From Paenibacillus tarimensis (GTDB taxonomy: Bacteria; Bacillota; Bacilli; Paenibacillales; Paenibacillaceae), in assembly GCF_021532315.1 (NCBI RefSeq), contig NZ_JAKGAO010000014.1, positions 124,001-188,000 on the forward strand: a DNA stretch of 64,000 nucleotides. The letters are read 5' to 3'. The notes beneath the pieces were generated by a model. That model saw only the letters and a program-made list of their open reading frames with translations. It did no database searches and was not told where the DNA came from. Of this stretch, positions 51,201-59,394 are shown piece by piece; position 1 is the stretch's first letter, and the number at the start of each line of letters is the position of its first letter. The position numbers and the translations under genes are program-made.

Positions 51201-51471
51201 AAGTGTGACGGACCGGAGTGGACGCGGCATCAAGATTACCGCACCCGCTTCACAGCCGGTGGAGTGCGGCATCTCGCCGTACACAGCCTTCGAATTGGAG
51301 AATGCGAACCATCCTTACGAGCTGCCGCCGGTTCACTACACCGTGATCACGGTGGCCGGCCGCCAGATGGGCGTCGGCGGCGATGACAGCTGGGGCTCGC
51401 CGGTCCACGAGGAGTACCGGATCAAGGCCGATGAGGATTTGGAGTTTGCGTTTACGATTGAGCGGATTTAA
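48220..51471 (+). CDS. GH2 beta-galactosidase (LacZ type)
   Basis: A 1083-residue family 2 glycoside hydrolase that cleaves beta-galactosides in the cytoplasm. Order: sugar-binding jelly roll, Ig-like domains, TIM barrel with acid/base E492 (SCGNES) and nucleophile E559 (ISCEYMHAMGN), and a C-terminal small-chain domain. Compared with E. coli LacZ (1023 aa) it is longer because of two Gly/Ala/Ser-rich inserts, about residues 250-285 and 755-800. GGAGAGGAGCAGG precedes the ATG. Last gene of the transporter operon; a terminator follows. Confidence 0.95.
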   Translation: MMQAAKPTLDWLTDVNVFAVNRLPAHSDHRYYSTLEEAIQAGPMGMRHSLNGMWKFHYAVNPASRPERFYEQDFPAAGWSEIEVPGHIQLQGHGRPQYVNTMYPWDGYDHLRPPEIPQDHNPVGSYLTWFEVPEAMKGKPLYISFQGVESAFYVWLNGKFVGYSEDSFTPAEFDLSEYVQDGENRLAVEVYQRSTGSWLEDQDFWRFSGIFRDVYLYTVPELHVRDLSVRTELDDAYKQGSLSVRLNLAASAQRGAGGRKSAGSGLGSDSGANNGASGSAGSRIKGGVLLELCDASGDTIASVEADLSDQVTELALEAGEVKLWSAEEPNLYTLYVQLFDEAGRLVEVVPQRVGFRRFEMKDRIMHLNGKRIVFKGVNRHEFNCRRGRSVTKEDMLWDIRTIKKNNLNAVRTSHYPNQTLWYELCDEYGIYLIDEMNLETHGSWQKMGAVEPSWVVPGSRPEWEPIVMDRAVSMYERDKNHPSILIWSCGNESYAGEVLLNVTKYFHSVDPGRLVHYEGVFYDRNYSATSDMESRMYAKPAQIEEYLQNDPEKPYISCEYMHAMGNSVGGMHKYTELEQKYPMYQGGFIWDYIDQAIMKKNRYGEEYLAYGGDFDDRATDYNFCGNGIVYADRKVSPKMQEVKFLYQNIKLTVDREGVTVKNENLFTGTDAYELVCTLYREGEPLAGCVIELNVEPEAEGRVRHDLPQPAEPGEYTIDASLQLRESNLWADAGHEVAFGQHVFVVEDSAAGSGKGAAAGMYGIAGTSGAAGITAGTAGTAGTADTQAASAGSVAGTRGLRLVEGDVNIGVHGRDFSVLFSKGAGSLVSLSYAGREMIAYPPAPQFWRASTDNDKGARMGFERGVWFMASHARRCTDVKVTEVAEGITVAFEYRFAVSEQVRMTVAYTVQRDGSVRVVSRYEGAAGLPDIPIVGVSFKVPADYDQLEWYAMGPEENYSDRAYGARLCTFRNTAADNVAGYLMPQESGNRTGVRRVSVTDRSGRGIKITAPASQPVECGISPYTAFELENANHPYELPPVHYTVITVAGRQMGVGGDDSWGSPVHEEYRIKADEDLEFAFTIERI

Positions 51472-51487
51472 TAAGGTGGATTAGGAA

Positions 51488-51521
51488 CAGCCCGGGACTC
51501 CCTGTGAGGAGTTCCGGGCTT
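51488..51521 (+). terminator. Terminator of the galactoside operon
   Basis: Stem AGCCCGGGACTCC / GGAGTTCCGGGCT with a 6-base loop and TTATT tail. Confidence 0.85.
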
Positions 51522-52365
51522 ATTAAAGTTATGAGGAGGTTTCTGTCTAGCGGCAGGCATACTCCAATAGGCTCACATCATTGTATATATATGGTATGAT
51601 TAGGTTAATAATAAATGTAAGAAAGGGAGGGTGTCTACCCGATCCTTTTACCGGATTACATCTGGTTCCGGCGTTTCTTCTTGTCTGAAGGCTTCACCCT
51701 TGCAGGGGTGGAGTCTTTTGCTTTTTGCGGGTTGTTGACCAATCCGTCCAAGACTTGAGACCCCGAGATGCGGCGCAGATGCCTGGAGGCTAGTCACACC
51801 GCTTCTTTCAGCCAGTTGTTGAGTTGTTGGAAGGACGGCTAACGAATCCTGCACACGTTATTTGGGCTGTAGAAGGCCAGTCTGTGCTGTAACGAATCTG
51901 TGCAACGCTATTGTGCAAAAAAGTGCCGAATTCATGCCCGGATAAGCCAAATACCGCGGCTCACATTCGTTAGCGGGCTGGAAGCGGGAAAAAGAAACGA
52001 ATAGCGTGCGTAAATTTCGTTAGAAATGCTCGGATGGCTTTTCCCTCGGGGAAAAAGCAGCTGCCTTGTTAGTTGTTGTCAGAAATACATGGGCGCATCA
52101 CGCGGAAGCATAGGCATGCTCAAAAGCCCCCTCATTCAAGAGGAGGCATCCGTGTACCTTGGCTAAGCTGCAAAATTAATGGTTGTTGCCTTTGGCGTTG
52201 CTCTTGCGGTCGTGGGTTCTCTTCGTTGTGTTTTGGGCTGCGTGTCCCTGCTGCTTGCTCATCTGCTGTCACCCCCGTCCCGCTCTGGCGTAAAGGTCAG
52301 CGGTCTCATTGTGTCACGGGGCGGGCGGTTTTATGCCGGGACACCGGCTGTTATAATTGGCAGTT
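51522..52365. other. Non-coding gap with hairpin and dispersed repeats
   Basis: About 840 bp without a supported gene. A possible small RNA lies at ~51600-51730: a TATGAT box at 51594-51599 and a hairpin GGCTTCACCC / GGGGTGGAGTC followed by TTTTGCTTTTTG. The middle holds TAACGAAT-type repeats. Bases 52030-52365 contain only short frames. Confidence 0.5.
51838..52023. repeat. Dispersed intergenic repeat cluster (TAACGAAT units)
   Basis: Two direct copies of CTAACGAATcctgcaCACG / GTAACGAATctgtgCAACG near 51838 and 51890, and two copies in the opposite direction, CATTCGTTAG near 51966 and AACGAATAGCGTGCG ending TTTCGTTAG at 51996-52022. From memory, units of this form recur between genes in Paenibacillus genomes. 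Function unknown. Confidence 0.6.
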
Positions 52366-52572
52366 CTAGCTTGCGCGAAAATGCACCACAGCCGAATACA
52401 GCATCTTGTTACGGTTCGGATCAAAGGTAATCTGATGCTGCACGGAATGCACGCCGAGCATCAGGGCCTTGTTGAGATCAATCTGTTCCTCAATTCTGCG
52501 TTCAAGCGCCTTCAGGTCGTAGTCCTGAAAGAACTCGATCTTATGCTCCATTTTGTCCAAAATAAAGTCCAT
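52366..52572 (-). CDS. DUF2536-like small protein (YrzA type)
   Basis: A 68-residue soluble protein (MDFILDKMEHKIEFF ... HSVQHQITFDPNRNKMLYSAVVHF) with the pattern of B. subtilis YrzA/DUF2536, which has unknown function. The start at ATG 52572 fits the family; an ATG at 52602 would add 10 residues. TAGGAG lies about 11 bp before 52572. Family call from memory. Confidence 0.7.
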   Translation of the reverse strand: MDFILDKMEHKIEFFQDYDLKALERRIEEQIDLNKALMLGVHSVQHQITFDPNRNKMLYSAVVHFRAS

Positions 52573-52674
52573 ACCCGGTTCAACTCCTACGGTTAAAATC
52601 ATTCCCTCATCTGCTCCTATTATACAATTGCAGCGGTATGACTTGCATCTTGTATAATAGCTGCATTCCAGGAC

Positions 52675-52703
52675 TTGTCAAATGGAGGGCTAACGTGTAG
52701 ACT
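52675..52703 (+). promoter_or_regulatory. Candidate promoter of the PadR-FtsW operon
   Basis: TTGTCA (52675-52680) and TAGACT (52698-52703) with a 17-bp spacer, directly followed by the dyad at 52705-52740. Confidence 0.55.
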
Positions 52704-52704
52704 A

Positions 52705-52740
52705 ATACCTAGAATAACTATGTATCGTTAATCTAGGTAT
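52705..52740. promoter_or_regulatory. Dyad operator before the PadR gene
   Basis: Perfect 9-bp inverted repeat ATACCTAGA / TCTAGGTAT with an 18-bp spacer, just downstream of the promoter. Probably the PadR autorepression site. The half-site ATACCTA recurs at 60019-60033. Confidence 0.7.
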
Positions 52741-52837
52741 GGGGAGACTGGTAAGAGAAGCAAGGTGTTTCCCCCGAATACCAGTATGCTTCTTACCGCA
52801 CTGTTCCACAGGAGGAAAGGGAAAGGATGAAAGCCTT

Positions 52838-53170
52838 ATGAAAGTGAACAAGGAGCTGTTGAAAGGCAGTACGGCTGTGCTGGTGCTGACGACGCTTGCC
52901 AAGAAGGACCAGTACGGCTATGAGCTGATTCGCGAAATCGAGCGGCAGTCGGAAGGGGTATTCGCGTTTAAGGAAGGGACGCTGTATCCGATTTTGCATA
53001 CGCTGGAGGCTGAGGGCTGGGTTGAGTCTTACTGGCAGGTGCATGACGGACGCAAGCGCAAATATTACCGGATTACGGACAAGGGGAAGCAGCATGTAAA
53101 AGAGCGCAAAGCAGAGTGGCAGCTGTTCCGCACGGCCGTCGACCGGGTGATTGGGGAGGGGGGCGTATGA
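52838..53170 (+). CDS. PadR-family transcriptional regulator
   Basis: A 110-residue PadR winged helix of the short subfamily (LVLTTLAKKDQYGYELIREIERQ, then EGTLYPILHTLEAEGWVESYW and GRKRKYYRITDKG). It overlaps the FtsW-like gene by 4 bp. Such PadR genes commonly control a membrane-protein partner with a 'permease prefix' domain, as here. ATG 52838 follows AAAGGATGA; the longer frame from 52739 would run through the operator. Confidence 0.9.
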   Translation: MKVNKELLKGSTAVLVLTTLAKKDQYGYELIREIERQSEGVFAFKEGTLYPILHTLEAEGWVESYWQVHDGRKRKYYRITDKGKQHVKERKAEWQLFRTAVDRVIGEGGV

Positions 53171-54501
53171 TGCAGATAACCGATCATCCCAAGGTCCGGC
53201 AGTTTGCGGCAGCAGTCTGCGAGCAGGTAAGGGCTAGGGAGGTGCACGAGGAGATCAAGAGAGAGCTGTATGCACATATTGAGGATCATATGGAAGCGGC
53301 GATGGCAAGCGGGGCATCGGAGGAAGAGGCAGTGCAGAAGGCGATCGTGGCGATGGGGGACCCGGTTGGAATCGGACAAGGGATGCATGCGGCTCATCGC
53401 CCAAGAACAGAGTGGGGACTGCTCATCTTGGTGCTGCTGCTGGCGGGTACTGGGATCTTTATGATGTTTAATGTCGATACCGTCTATAAGAAGTTGGAGA
53501 ATGGCATGAATGGGCTTCTCGATAAACAGCTGTTCTTTGCCGGAACAGGGATAGCTATAATGGCAGTCTTCTGGTTCTTCGATTACCGCAAGCTGAGACG
53601 CTGGTCGGAGCTGTTCTTCGCGGCAGGGTTAGTACTGCTTGCGATAAGTCCGCTAGTTGCGATTAAAGTCAACGGCATATCGGCATGGATAGGTATTGCT
53701 TCGCTGGTCATATACGTACCCAGAATGGCTATAATTCTGCTCATTATCGGACTCTCCGGCATGCGTCCTGCCTACCAGTTGGGCTGGAAGGAAATCGCGT
53801 TGCAGTTTACTTTTCGGGGGCTGCTGCCTGTCATTCTGTTTATGCAGATGGGGGTCTATACGGAGGGCGTCATCTATATGGCTGCACTGGTAGCTGTGTT
53901 AGTACGAATGCGGATCAGATGGACTCAACTTGTGGGCATACTTATGGCTTGGATCGGCCTATTGCTCGTTACCTTATATTCATCCGAGCGATTGCGGGAT
54001 CGGCTGTTATCATTTATGTATGCGAAGGATGACCCGCTAGGGGATGGTTATTATTATACAAGCACTCTTAAGGCCATCCAAGATGGAGACTGGTGGGGCA
54101 ATGGCTTCTCCGCTGTAAATGACTGGCTCTCTTATATACATACAGATACGCTGCTGCCCTACTTTATTTACTGTTTCGGCTGGGTGGCGGGCGGTGGATT
54201 AATTGCAATGGCTGTAAGCTTCTTTTATCGGACTATTAAGGTTTCAAAGAAGGCACGCGAGCCGTTCGGACAAGGTCTGACAGCAGCGATAGCTGCACTG
54301 TTCATGGTTCAGATTTCGTGGTCGGTACTGATGATCATCGGGCTGGCGCCCTTTACAGGTGTGCGGCTCCCCTTTGTCAGCTTCGGTGGCACGAATACAG
54401 TGACTGACTTCCTGTTGCTCGGACTGCTGCTCAGCGTATACCGCCGTAAGGATATCATCCCGCGGGGATCATCCAGTACAGCCCGGCAAGCAACACGTTA
54501 A
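53167..54501 (+). CDS. FtsW/RodA/SpoVE-family protein with permease-prefix domain
   Basis: A 444-residue membrane protein. Residues ~1-85 form a cytoplasmic helical 'permease prefix'/HAAS-type domain (VHEEIKRELYAHIEDHMEAAMASGASEEEAV), followed by about ten membrane helices of the SEDS glycosyltransferase family (GDGYYYTSTLKAIQDGDWWGNG, and LPFVSFGGTNTVTDFLLLG near the end). SEDS proteins polymerise glycan strands in the wall. The PadR-linked prefix type is probably condition-specific, not the housekeeping FtsW. Start codon overlaps the PadR stop. Confidence 0.88.
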   Translation: MMQITDHPKVRQFAAAVCEQVRAREVHEEIKRELYAHIEDHMEAAMASGASEEEAVQKAIVAMGDPVGIGQGMHAAHRPRTEWGLLILVLLLAGTGIFMMFNVDTVYKKLENGMNGLLDKQLFFAGTGIAIMAVFWFFDYRKLRRWSELFFAAGLVLLAISPLVAIKVNGISAWIGIASLVIYVPRMAIILLIIGLSGMRPAYQLGWKEIALQFTFRGLLPVILFMQMGVYTEGVIYMAALVAVLVRMRIRWTQLVGILMAWIGLLLVTLYSSERLRDRLLSFMYAKDDPLGDGYYYTSTLKAIQDGDWWGNGFSAVNDWLSYIHTDTLLPYFIYCFGWVAGGGLIAMAVSFFYRTIKVSKKAREPFGQGLTAAIAALFMVQISWSVLMIIGLAPFTGVRLPFVSFGGTNTVTDFLLLGLLLSVYRRKDIIPRGSSSTARQATR

Positions 54502-54525
54502 TCCAAATACACACACCTATAACAG

Positions 54526-54569
54526 AAACCGCAGGCATGGCGCCTATTGCGCCAGCTTGCGGTTTTTTT
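54526..54569 (+). terminator. Terminator after the FtsW-like gene
   Basis: Nested stem AAACCGCA...TGGCGC / GCGCCA...TGCGGTTT followed by seven T. Confidence 0.92.
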
Positions 54570-54745
54570 GCTGCCACTGTTGTCACCGCCTGCCGCTCGC
54601 AGCTTAAACATTATTTAAGACTTTCTTAAATGAAATCGTAAGGAACGTTAATACTTTCTTTCCGGAAAAGAAAAGGTTGCCCCCTATACTTGGAGACAAG
54701 CATGAAATCCACGGCGCTGCCGATTTCGGAGGAGAGAGTAATAGG

Positions 54746-55834
54746 ATGAAAAATATATATGTGCTTTGCGGGGGCAGATCGCCCGAGCATGAGGTGTCGC
54801 TGGTAACGGCCATGACCATCATCAATGGATTGAACAAACAGCTGTACCGCGTGGTTCCGGTCTATATTTCCAAGGAGGGCTGCTGGCAGCCGCTGGAGCC
54901 GGTAACGCATGAGCTTGCTTCGGTGGAGGAGCTGCGTGCACAGACGGGCAGCACAGGAAGCGCCGCCCGGTCGGCGGCTGATTTTTTGGCCAGGCTGGCT
55001 GCAGATGGAGACGGCGGGGCGTGTGTCTTCCCGGCGCTGCACGGCGAGTACGGAGAGGACGGCACGGTGCAGGGCATGCTGGAGCTGCTGAACATTCCGT
55101 ATGTCGGCAACGGGGTAGGCGCATCGGCGGCTTCCATCGACAAGACGATGACGAAGAAAATAGCCGCAGCCGCAGGCATTCCCCAGTCCGAATATCTGTA
55201 CTTCCACCGCCAGGACTGGGAGCAGGAGGAGGCGCAGTGGTGCCAGCGGATCGAAACGCTGATCGGCTATCCATGCTATGTGAAGCCTGCGAAGCTCGGG
55301 TCGAGCATCGGGATCAGCTGCTGTGCGAGCCGGAATGAGCTGGTGGCGGCCATCACGGAAGCGCTCCGCTATGACGGCAAGGTTCTGGTGGAGCAGGAAA
55401 TCAAGGGGCGGGAGGTACAGCTTGCGGTGCTCGGCAATGAGCGGCCGGTCTGCTCGGTCGCGGGCGAGTTTGTGAGGGAAGCGGACTTTTTCAGCTATGA
55501 GAAAAAATACGAAAGCGGCACGCTCATCAAGCGTATTCCTGCCATACTATCCGCCCCGGTCTATGAGAAGCTGCGCGCCATGGCGCTGTCCCTGTTCCGT
55601 GCCTTGGATGGAAGCGGACTGATGCGGACGGATTTCTTCGTGACGGACCGTGGAGATATCTATCTCAACGAAGTGAACACGCTGCCCGGCTTTACGAAAA
55701 ACAGCATGTTCCCCGTACTATGGGAGAAGACGGCGGGAACAACCTACACACAGCTGCTTGACCGGCTTATTGAGCTTGCGATGGAGCGCCATGCAGGCAA
55801 ACAGATGACAGCAATTCAGGGGGTGGAAGCATGA
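54746..55834 (+). CDS. ddl: D-alanine--D-alanine ligase
   Basis: A 362-residue ATP-grasp ligase that makes D-Ala-D-Ala for peptidoglycan. GGRSPEHEVSL is the N-terminal signature, HGEYGEDGTVQG the second, and the ATP/Mg region is EVNTLPGFT. The omega-loop reads FFSYEKKY, with the Tyr/Lys of D-Ala-specific Ddl and not the His of VanA-type D-Lac ligases. ATG 54746 has GGAGGAGAG upstream; the frame from 54677 is not needed. It overlaps murF by 4 bp, first gene of a three-gene wall operon. Confidence 0.95.
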   Translation: MKNIYVLCGGRSPEHEVSLVTAMTIINGLNKQLYRVVPVYISKEGCWQPLEPVTHELASVEELRAQTGSTGSAARSAADFLARLAADGDGGACVFPALHGEYGEDGTVQGMLELLNIPYVGNGVGASAASIDKTMTKKIAAAAGIPQSEYLYFHRQDWEQEEAQWCQRIETLIGYPCYVKPAKLGSSIGISCCASRNELVAAITEALRYDGKVLVEQEIKGREVQLAVLGNERPVCSVAGEFVREADFFSYEKKYESGTLIKRIPAILSAPVYEKLRAMALSLFRALDGSGLMRTDFFVTDRGDIYLNEVNTLPGFTKNSMFPVLWEKTAGTTYTQLLDRLIELAMERHAGKQMTAIQGVEA

Positions 55835-57249
55835 TTAGAAGGACCATTAGCGAGCTCGCGGTTATGGCTGGGGCTGAGCTTGCGAACACGAATACGAATG
55901 CAGGGGTGAAGGCAGGCCAGCTGATTGAAGGCGTTATGACGGATACCCGCGCGGCAAAGCCGGGCAGTCTGTTCGTGCCGATCCGGGGCGAACGGTTTGA
56001 CGGGCATGATTTTGTGCAGGATGCGGTGAACAATGGCGCGGCTGCCGCGCTGTGGTGCCGGGACGTTGTGATCCCGGATGGCCTGACCATCCCGCTGCTG
56101 CTCGTGGATGACACATTGACCGCGATCCAGCAGCTGTCGGCTGCCTACCGCAGCCAGCTAAAGACGAAGGTGATCGGGATTACAGGCAGCAACGGCAAGA
56201 CGTCGACGAAGGATATTTTGGCTGGCTTGCTCGCTACCACCTACAAGACGCAGAAGACGCCGGGCAACTTCAACAATCATCTGGGTGTGCCGCTGACGCT
56301 GCTGCAGCTGGAAGAGGATACGGAGATGGCCGTTGTGGAGATGGGGATGTCGGATCTGGGCGAGATCGCCATGCTGAGCCGTCTGGCACAGCCGGATGCA
56401 GCCATTATTACGAGCATCAGCGAGGTGCATCTGGGCGATCTCCATACCAGGGAGCGGATTATTGAAGCGAAGCTCGAAATCATGCAGGGCCTGCAGCCCG
56501 GCAGCCCCCTCATCTATAATGCGGATAATCCGCAGTTCGTCCGGGCGCTTGGTGCGAATCCGCTTATTGACGAGCTCAAGCTTGTCCCGTTCGGCTCGGA
56601 AGCCGGGCATGCCTATTACCCGACCGGCTATGTGACGAATGAGACCGGCACGACCTTCACAATCTCGGACCGGGCATGCCCGGTGCTGTTCACGCCGCTC
56701 CTCGGCCGGCATCAGATGCTCAATGCGCTTGGCGCGATTGCGGCGGCGCGGTATTGCGGTGTAACGTATGAGAATATCCGGCAGGGACTGCGTGAGGCGG
56801 CGGTGACCGGAATGCGCAACGAGCAAATCCGTCTGGGCTCGAGTTTGGTCATTAATGATGCGTACAAATCCAACCCGGCGAGCCTGCGGGCGGCGCTGGA
56901 TATGCTGTACTGCGTACATCCGGACAAGAAGAAAATCGCCGTCATCGGTAACATGGTTGAGCTTGGCGAGGAAGCAGCGGAGCTGCACCGGGGTATCGGC
57001 AGCGAGCTTCAGATGGAGCAGATCGATCTGCTGGTGACCATCGGGGAAATGGCCGCGGAGCTGGGAGCAGCGGCGCGTATCCGTTATCCGCAGGCAGCCG
57101 TGCTGCACTGTGCGGATAAGGCAGCGATCACCGAACTGCTGCGGGAGCAGCTGAGAGAACCAAGCGTGGTGCTGATCAAGGGCTCACGGGCCCTGCAGCT
57201 GGAGGAGATTATTACTGCGCTTCGGACAGAGGAGAGTGTGGCGTCATGA
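55831..57249 (+). CDS. murF: UDP-MurNAc-tripeptide--D-alanyl-D-alanine ligase MurF
   Basis: A 472-residue Mur ligase that attaches D-Ala-D-Ala to the UDP-MurNAc-tripeptide. The ATP loop is GITGSNGKTSTKD (near 113), the EMGMSDLGEIA loop is MurF-typical and DAYKSNPAS is in the central domain. Overlaps ddl and alr at its two ends (ATGA each time), so product flow Alr-Ddl-MurF is encoded in one coupled operon. Confidence 0.96.
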   Translation: MIRRTISELAVMAGAELANTNTNAGVKAGQLIEGVMTDTRAAKPGSLFVPIRGERFDGHDFVQDAVNNGAAAALWCRDVVIPDGLTIPLLLVDDTLTAIQQLSAAYRSQLKTKVIGITGSNGKTSTKDILAGLLATTYKTQKTPGNFNNHLGVPLTLLQLEEDTEMAVVEMGMSDLGEIAMLSRLAQPDAAIITSISEVHLGDLHTRERIIEAKLEIMQGLQPGSPLIYNADNPQFVRALGANPLIDELKLVPFGSEAGHAYYPTGYVTNETGTTFTISDRACPVLFTPLLGRHQMLNALGAIAAARYCGVTYENIRQGLREAAVTGMRNEQIRLGSSLVINDAYKSNPASLRAALDMLYCVHPDKKKIAVIGNMVELGEEAAELHRGIGSELQMEQIDLLVTIGEMAAELGAAARIRYPQAAVLHCADKAAITELLREQLREPSVVLIKGSRALQLEEIITALRTEESVAS

Positions 57250-58592
57250 GAGGGACCATGACAGGGGCCAGGACAAGGGCCATGATAGAGACCACATCAA
57301 GCACGATATCAGGTACCAAATCAGGCACCGAATCAGGCACCAAATCAGACACTACAGCAGACACTGTATCAGGCACCATATCAGGCACCAAATCAGGCAC
57401 CAAATCAGACACCATAGCAGGAACTATGGCAGCCCCCAGTTCTGCGGCTGCAACAGCGGAGCAGCACACCGGAGTGACCGCTGACCGCCGCCCGGTCTGG
57501 CTGGAGGTGCATGAGGATCATATTGGCGCCAATCTGCGCATGATCAAGAGCAGGCTCCCGCAGGAGACACAGTTCATGGCCGTCGTGAAGGCGGATGCTT
57601 ATGGTCATGGGCTGATCGCTTCTGCCAACGCTGTGCTGAAGGCCGGAGCGGACCAGCTTGCTGTCAGTGTGCTGGATGAGGCCGTCCGGCTCAGGCAGCA
57701 CGGCATTGAAGCGCCCATATTGGTGCTAACTCCGATCCGGCCGCAGGATATTAACCTGGCGATCCATCACCGGGCGGCGGTTCCTGTGTTTCAGGCAGAA
57801 TGGCTGGCAGAGGCCATGCGGTACAAGATGACAGCTGGAAAGCTCTCCGTGCACATCAAGATGGACACCGGGATGGGGCGGATCGGCCTGCGGGAGCGGG
57901 AGGAATTCGAGCGGATGGTGCCGCTGCTGCGTTCAGGCGCTTATTCTGTGGAAGGGGTCTACACCCATCTTGCTACAGCCGATCATCATGATATGGCCTA
58001 TTACAGCCGGCAGCTGATGCGGTTCTATGAGATGCGCCGCTGGGTTGGCGACAGCGGCTTCCGCGGTGTGGTCGCACACTGTGCGAACAGTGCGGCGGCG
58101 ATGCGTTTTCCCCAGCTGGCGATGGATATGGTGCGGGTCGGCGCGGCGCTGCATGGCGTGTATCCGTATGGCGAAGATGTGCGGCGTGAGGTTGGGATCG
58201 AGCTGAAGCCGACGATCTCTCTGCATGCGGAAATCGTTCATGTAAAGAAGGTGCCCGCCGGTTCGTATGTGGGTTACGACAATTCGTATCAAGCTGCGGC
58301 GGATGAGTGGATTGCAACCATCCCGGTCGGCTATGCGGATGGCTATTTCCGCAGCTTGAAGCATTTTCACGTATTGGTGGAGGGGAAGAAGGCACCGATT
58401 GCCGGCAATGTCTGCATGGATCAGCTGATGATCCGGCTGCCGCATCGATGTACGGTTGGTACCAAGGTCACACTGCTGGGCCGGCAGGGAGACCGCGAAA
58501 TTACGGTGCAGCAGATGGCCGATTATATCGGCACCATCCCGCAGGAGATTCTCACCCACCTGTCGGCCCGTGTTCCGCGCTGTTCGAAGTAG
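57246..58592 (+). CDS. alr: Alanine racemase with repetitive N-terminal extension
   Basis: A 448-residue PLP enzyme that makes D-alanine for Ddl. The PLP lysine is K115 in VVKADAYGHG; HIKMDTGMGRIG, the catalytic-Tyr loop VGYDNSYQA and CMDQ follow. The core begins near residue 80. Before it lies a ~60-residue Thr/Ser/Gly-rich tail made of a 12-bp tandem repeat, absent from normal Alr (about 370-390 aa). If translation began instead at ATG 57426 (weak AGCAGGA site) the size would be normal and the repeat would be untranslated. The 3' end overlaps the convergent hydrolase gene by 41 bp. Confidence 0.9.
   Translation: MRGTMTGARTRAMIETTSSTISGTKSGTESGTKSDTTADTVSGTISGTKSGTKSDTIAGTMAAPSSAAATAEQHTGVTADRRPVWLEVHEDHIGANLRMIKSRLPQETQFMAVVKADAYGHGLIASANAVLKAGADQLAVSVLDEAVRLRQHGIEAPILVLTPIRPQDINLAIHHRAAVPVFQAEWLAEAMRYKMTAGKLSVHIKMDTGMGRIGLREREEFERMVPLLRSGAYSVEGVYTHLATADHHDMAYYSRQLMRFYEMRRWVGDSGFRGVVAHCANSAAAMRFPQLAMDMVRVGAALHGVYPYGEDVRREVGIELKPTISLHAEIVHVKKVPAGSYVGYDNSYQAAADEWIATIPVGYADGYFRSLKHFHVLVEGKKAPIAGNVCMDQLMIRLPHRCTVGTKVTLLGRQGDREITVQQMADYIGTIPQEILTHLSARVPRCSK
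57309..57428 (+). repeat. 12-bp tandem repeat at the 5' end of alr
   Basis: Ten diverged units of TCAGGCACCAAA (three exact copies) encode tetrapeptides SGTK, SGTE, SDTT, ADTV, SGTI and similar. Unit length is a multiple of three, so copy-number changes would keep the frame. Confidence 0.9.
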
Positions 58593-59394
58593 AGCGCAGG
58601 CGCTGCAGGAAGCTGCCCACAAGCCTGTTGAATACATCCGGCGTATCGACGTTAACGCAGTGGCCGGAATCCGGGATAAGCACCAGCTCGGCACCGGGTT
58701 CAAGCTGCTGCAGCTCGGCTGCCGCATCACGGACCAGCTGCAGATCATGCTCGCCGATAACCAGCAGCAGCGGGTAGGCAACAGGCTCTGAGCGCGGGAC
58801 GAGATAACGGCTCGTACCCGACATTGCGGCGAACGACCGCCGGTTGAAATGCGCTGCACCGCGTGCGAACCGCGCCCGGCCTTCGGCTGTATGGCACGCC
58901 ATAGCGGCGGCATAAGCGCGGAATTTCTTCATAGAGAAGAGAATGTAGAACAGCCACCGCAGCCCTTCCCGGCGCTGGGCCTTCAGGATCGGCGCATTGG
59001 CCTTGTGTACGGAGTACCCGCCAACGACGATCACGGATTTCACTCTGTCAGGGAAGCGATCGGCGAAGGCCTGCGCTGCCAGAGAGCCGAGCGAGACGCC
59101 GAGGACATGGCAGGCAGCGATGTTATTTTCAGATAGAATACGGTCCAGAATGTCCGGTATATCCTCAAGTGTGACCTTGGTTCCGCCGACCTGGCTTTCC
59201 CCGTGACCCGGCATATCGACGAGAACGAGCTGATACCGCTCCTGGAAATAGGCGAGCTGCGGCTCGAAGATCGTCCGATCCGTGAACGCCGGATGCAGCA
59301 TCAGGATTGTCTCCCCGCCCTTGTTCCCGCTCACCGTGTATACAATGCTGGCGTTCTTGAACGTCAATTTCTTCGTGTTCTTCGTATTATCCAT
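58552..59394 (-). CDS. Alpha/beta hydrolase
   Basis: A 280-residue hydrolase. LMLHPAFTDR is the oxyanion region, VDMPGHGES the conserved loop, GVSLGSLAAQ the nucleophile elbow, GEHDLQL the acid strand and DSGHCVN the catalytic His. Substrate unknown. Start ATG 59394 lies within the end of the PadR gene (8-bp overlap), so the two form an operon and the PadR protein probably controls it. The far 3' end overlaps alr on the other strand. Confidence 0.88.
   Translation of the reverse strand: MDNTKNTKKLTFKNASIVYTVSGNKGGETILMLHPAFTDRTIFEPQLAYFQERYQLVLVDMPGHGESQVGGTKVTLEDIPDILDRILSENNIAACHVLGVSLGSLAAQAFADRFPDRVKSVIVVGGYSVHKANAPILKAQRREGLRWLFYILFSMKKFRAYAAAMACHTAEGRARFARGAAHFNRRSFAAMSGTSRYLVPRSEPVAYPLLLVIGEHDLQLVRDAAAELQQLEPGAELVLIPDSGHCVNVDTPDVFNRLVGSFLQRLRSTSNSAEHGPTGG

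Noticed and set aside
57290-57430. CRISPR-like short repeat array
   Set aside because: The units are 12 bp, contiguous without spacers, and in frame with alr; there are no cas genes.
54746-58592. Glycopeptide-resistance (van-like) operon reading of ddl-murF-alr
   Set aside because: The Ddl omega-loop has the Tyr/Lys pattern of D-Ala ligases, and there is no VanH, VanX or VanS/R; it fits housekeeping wall synthesis.
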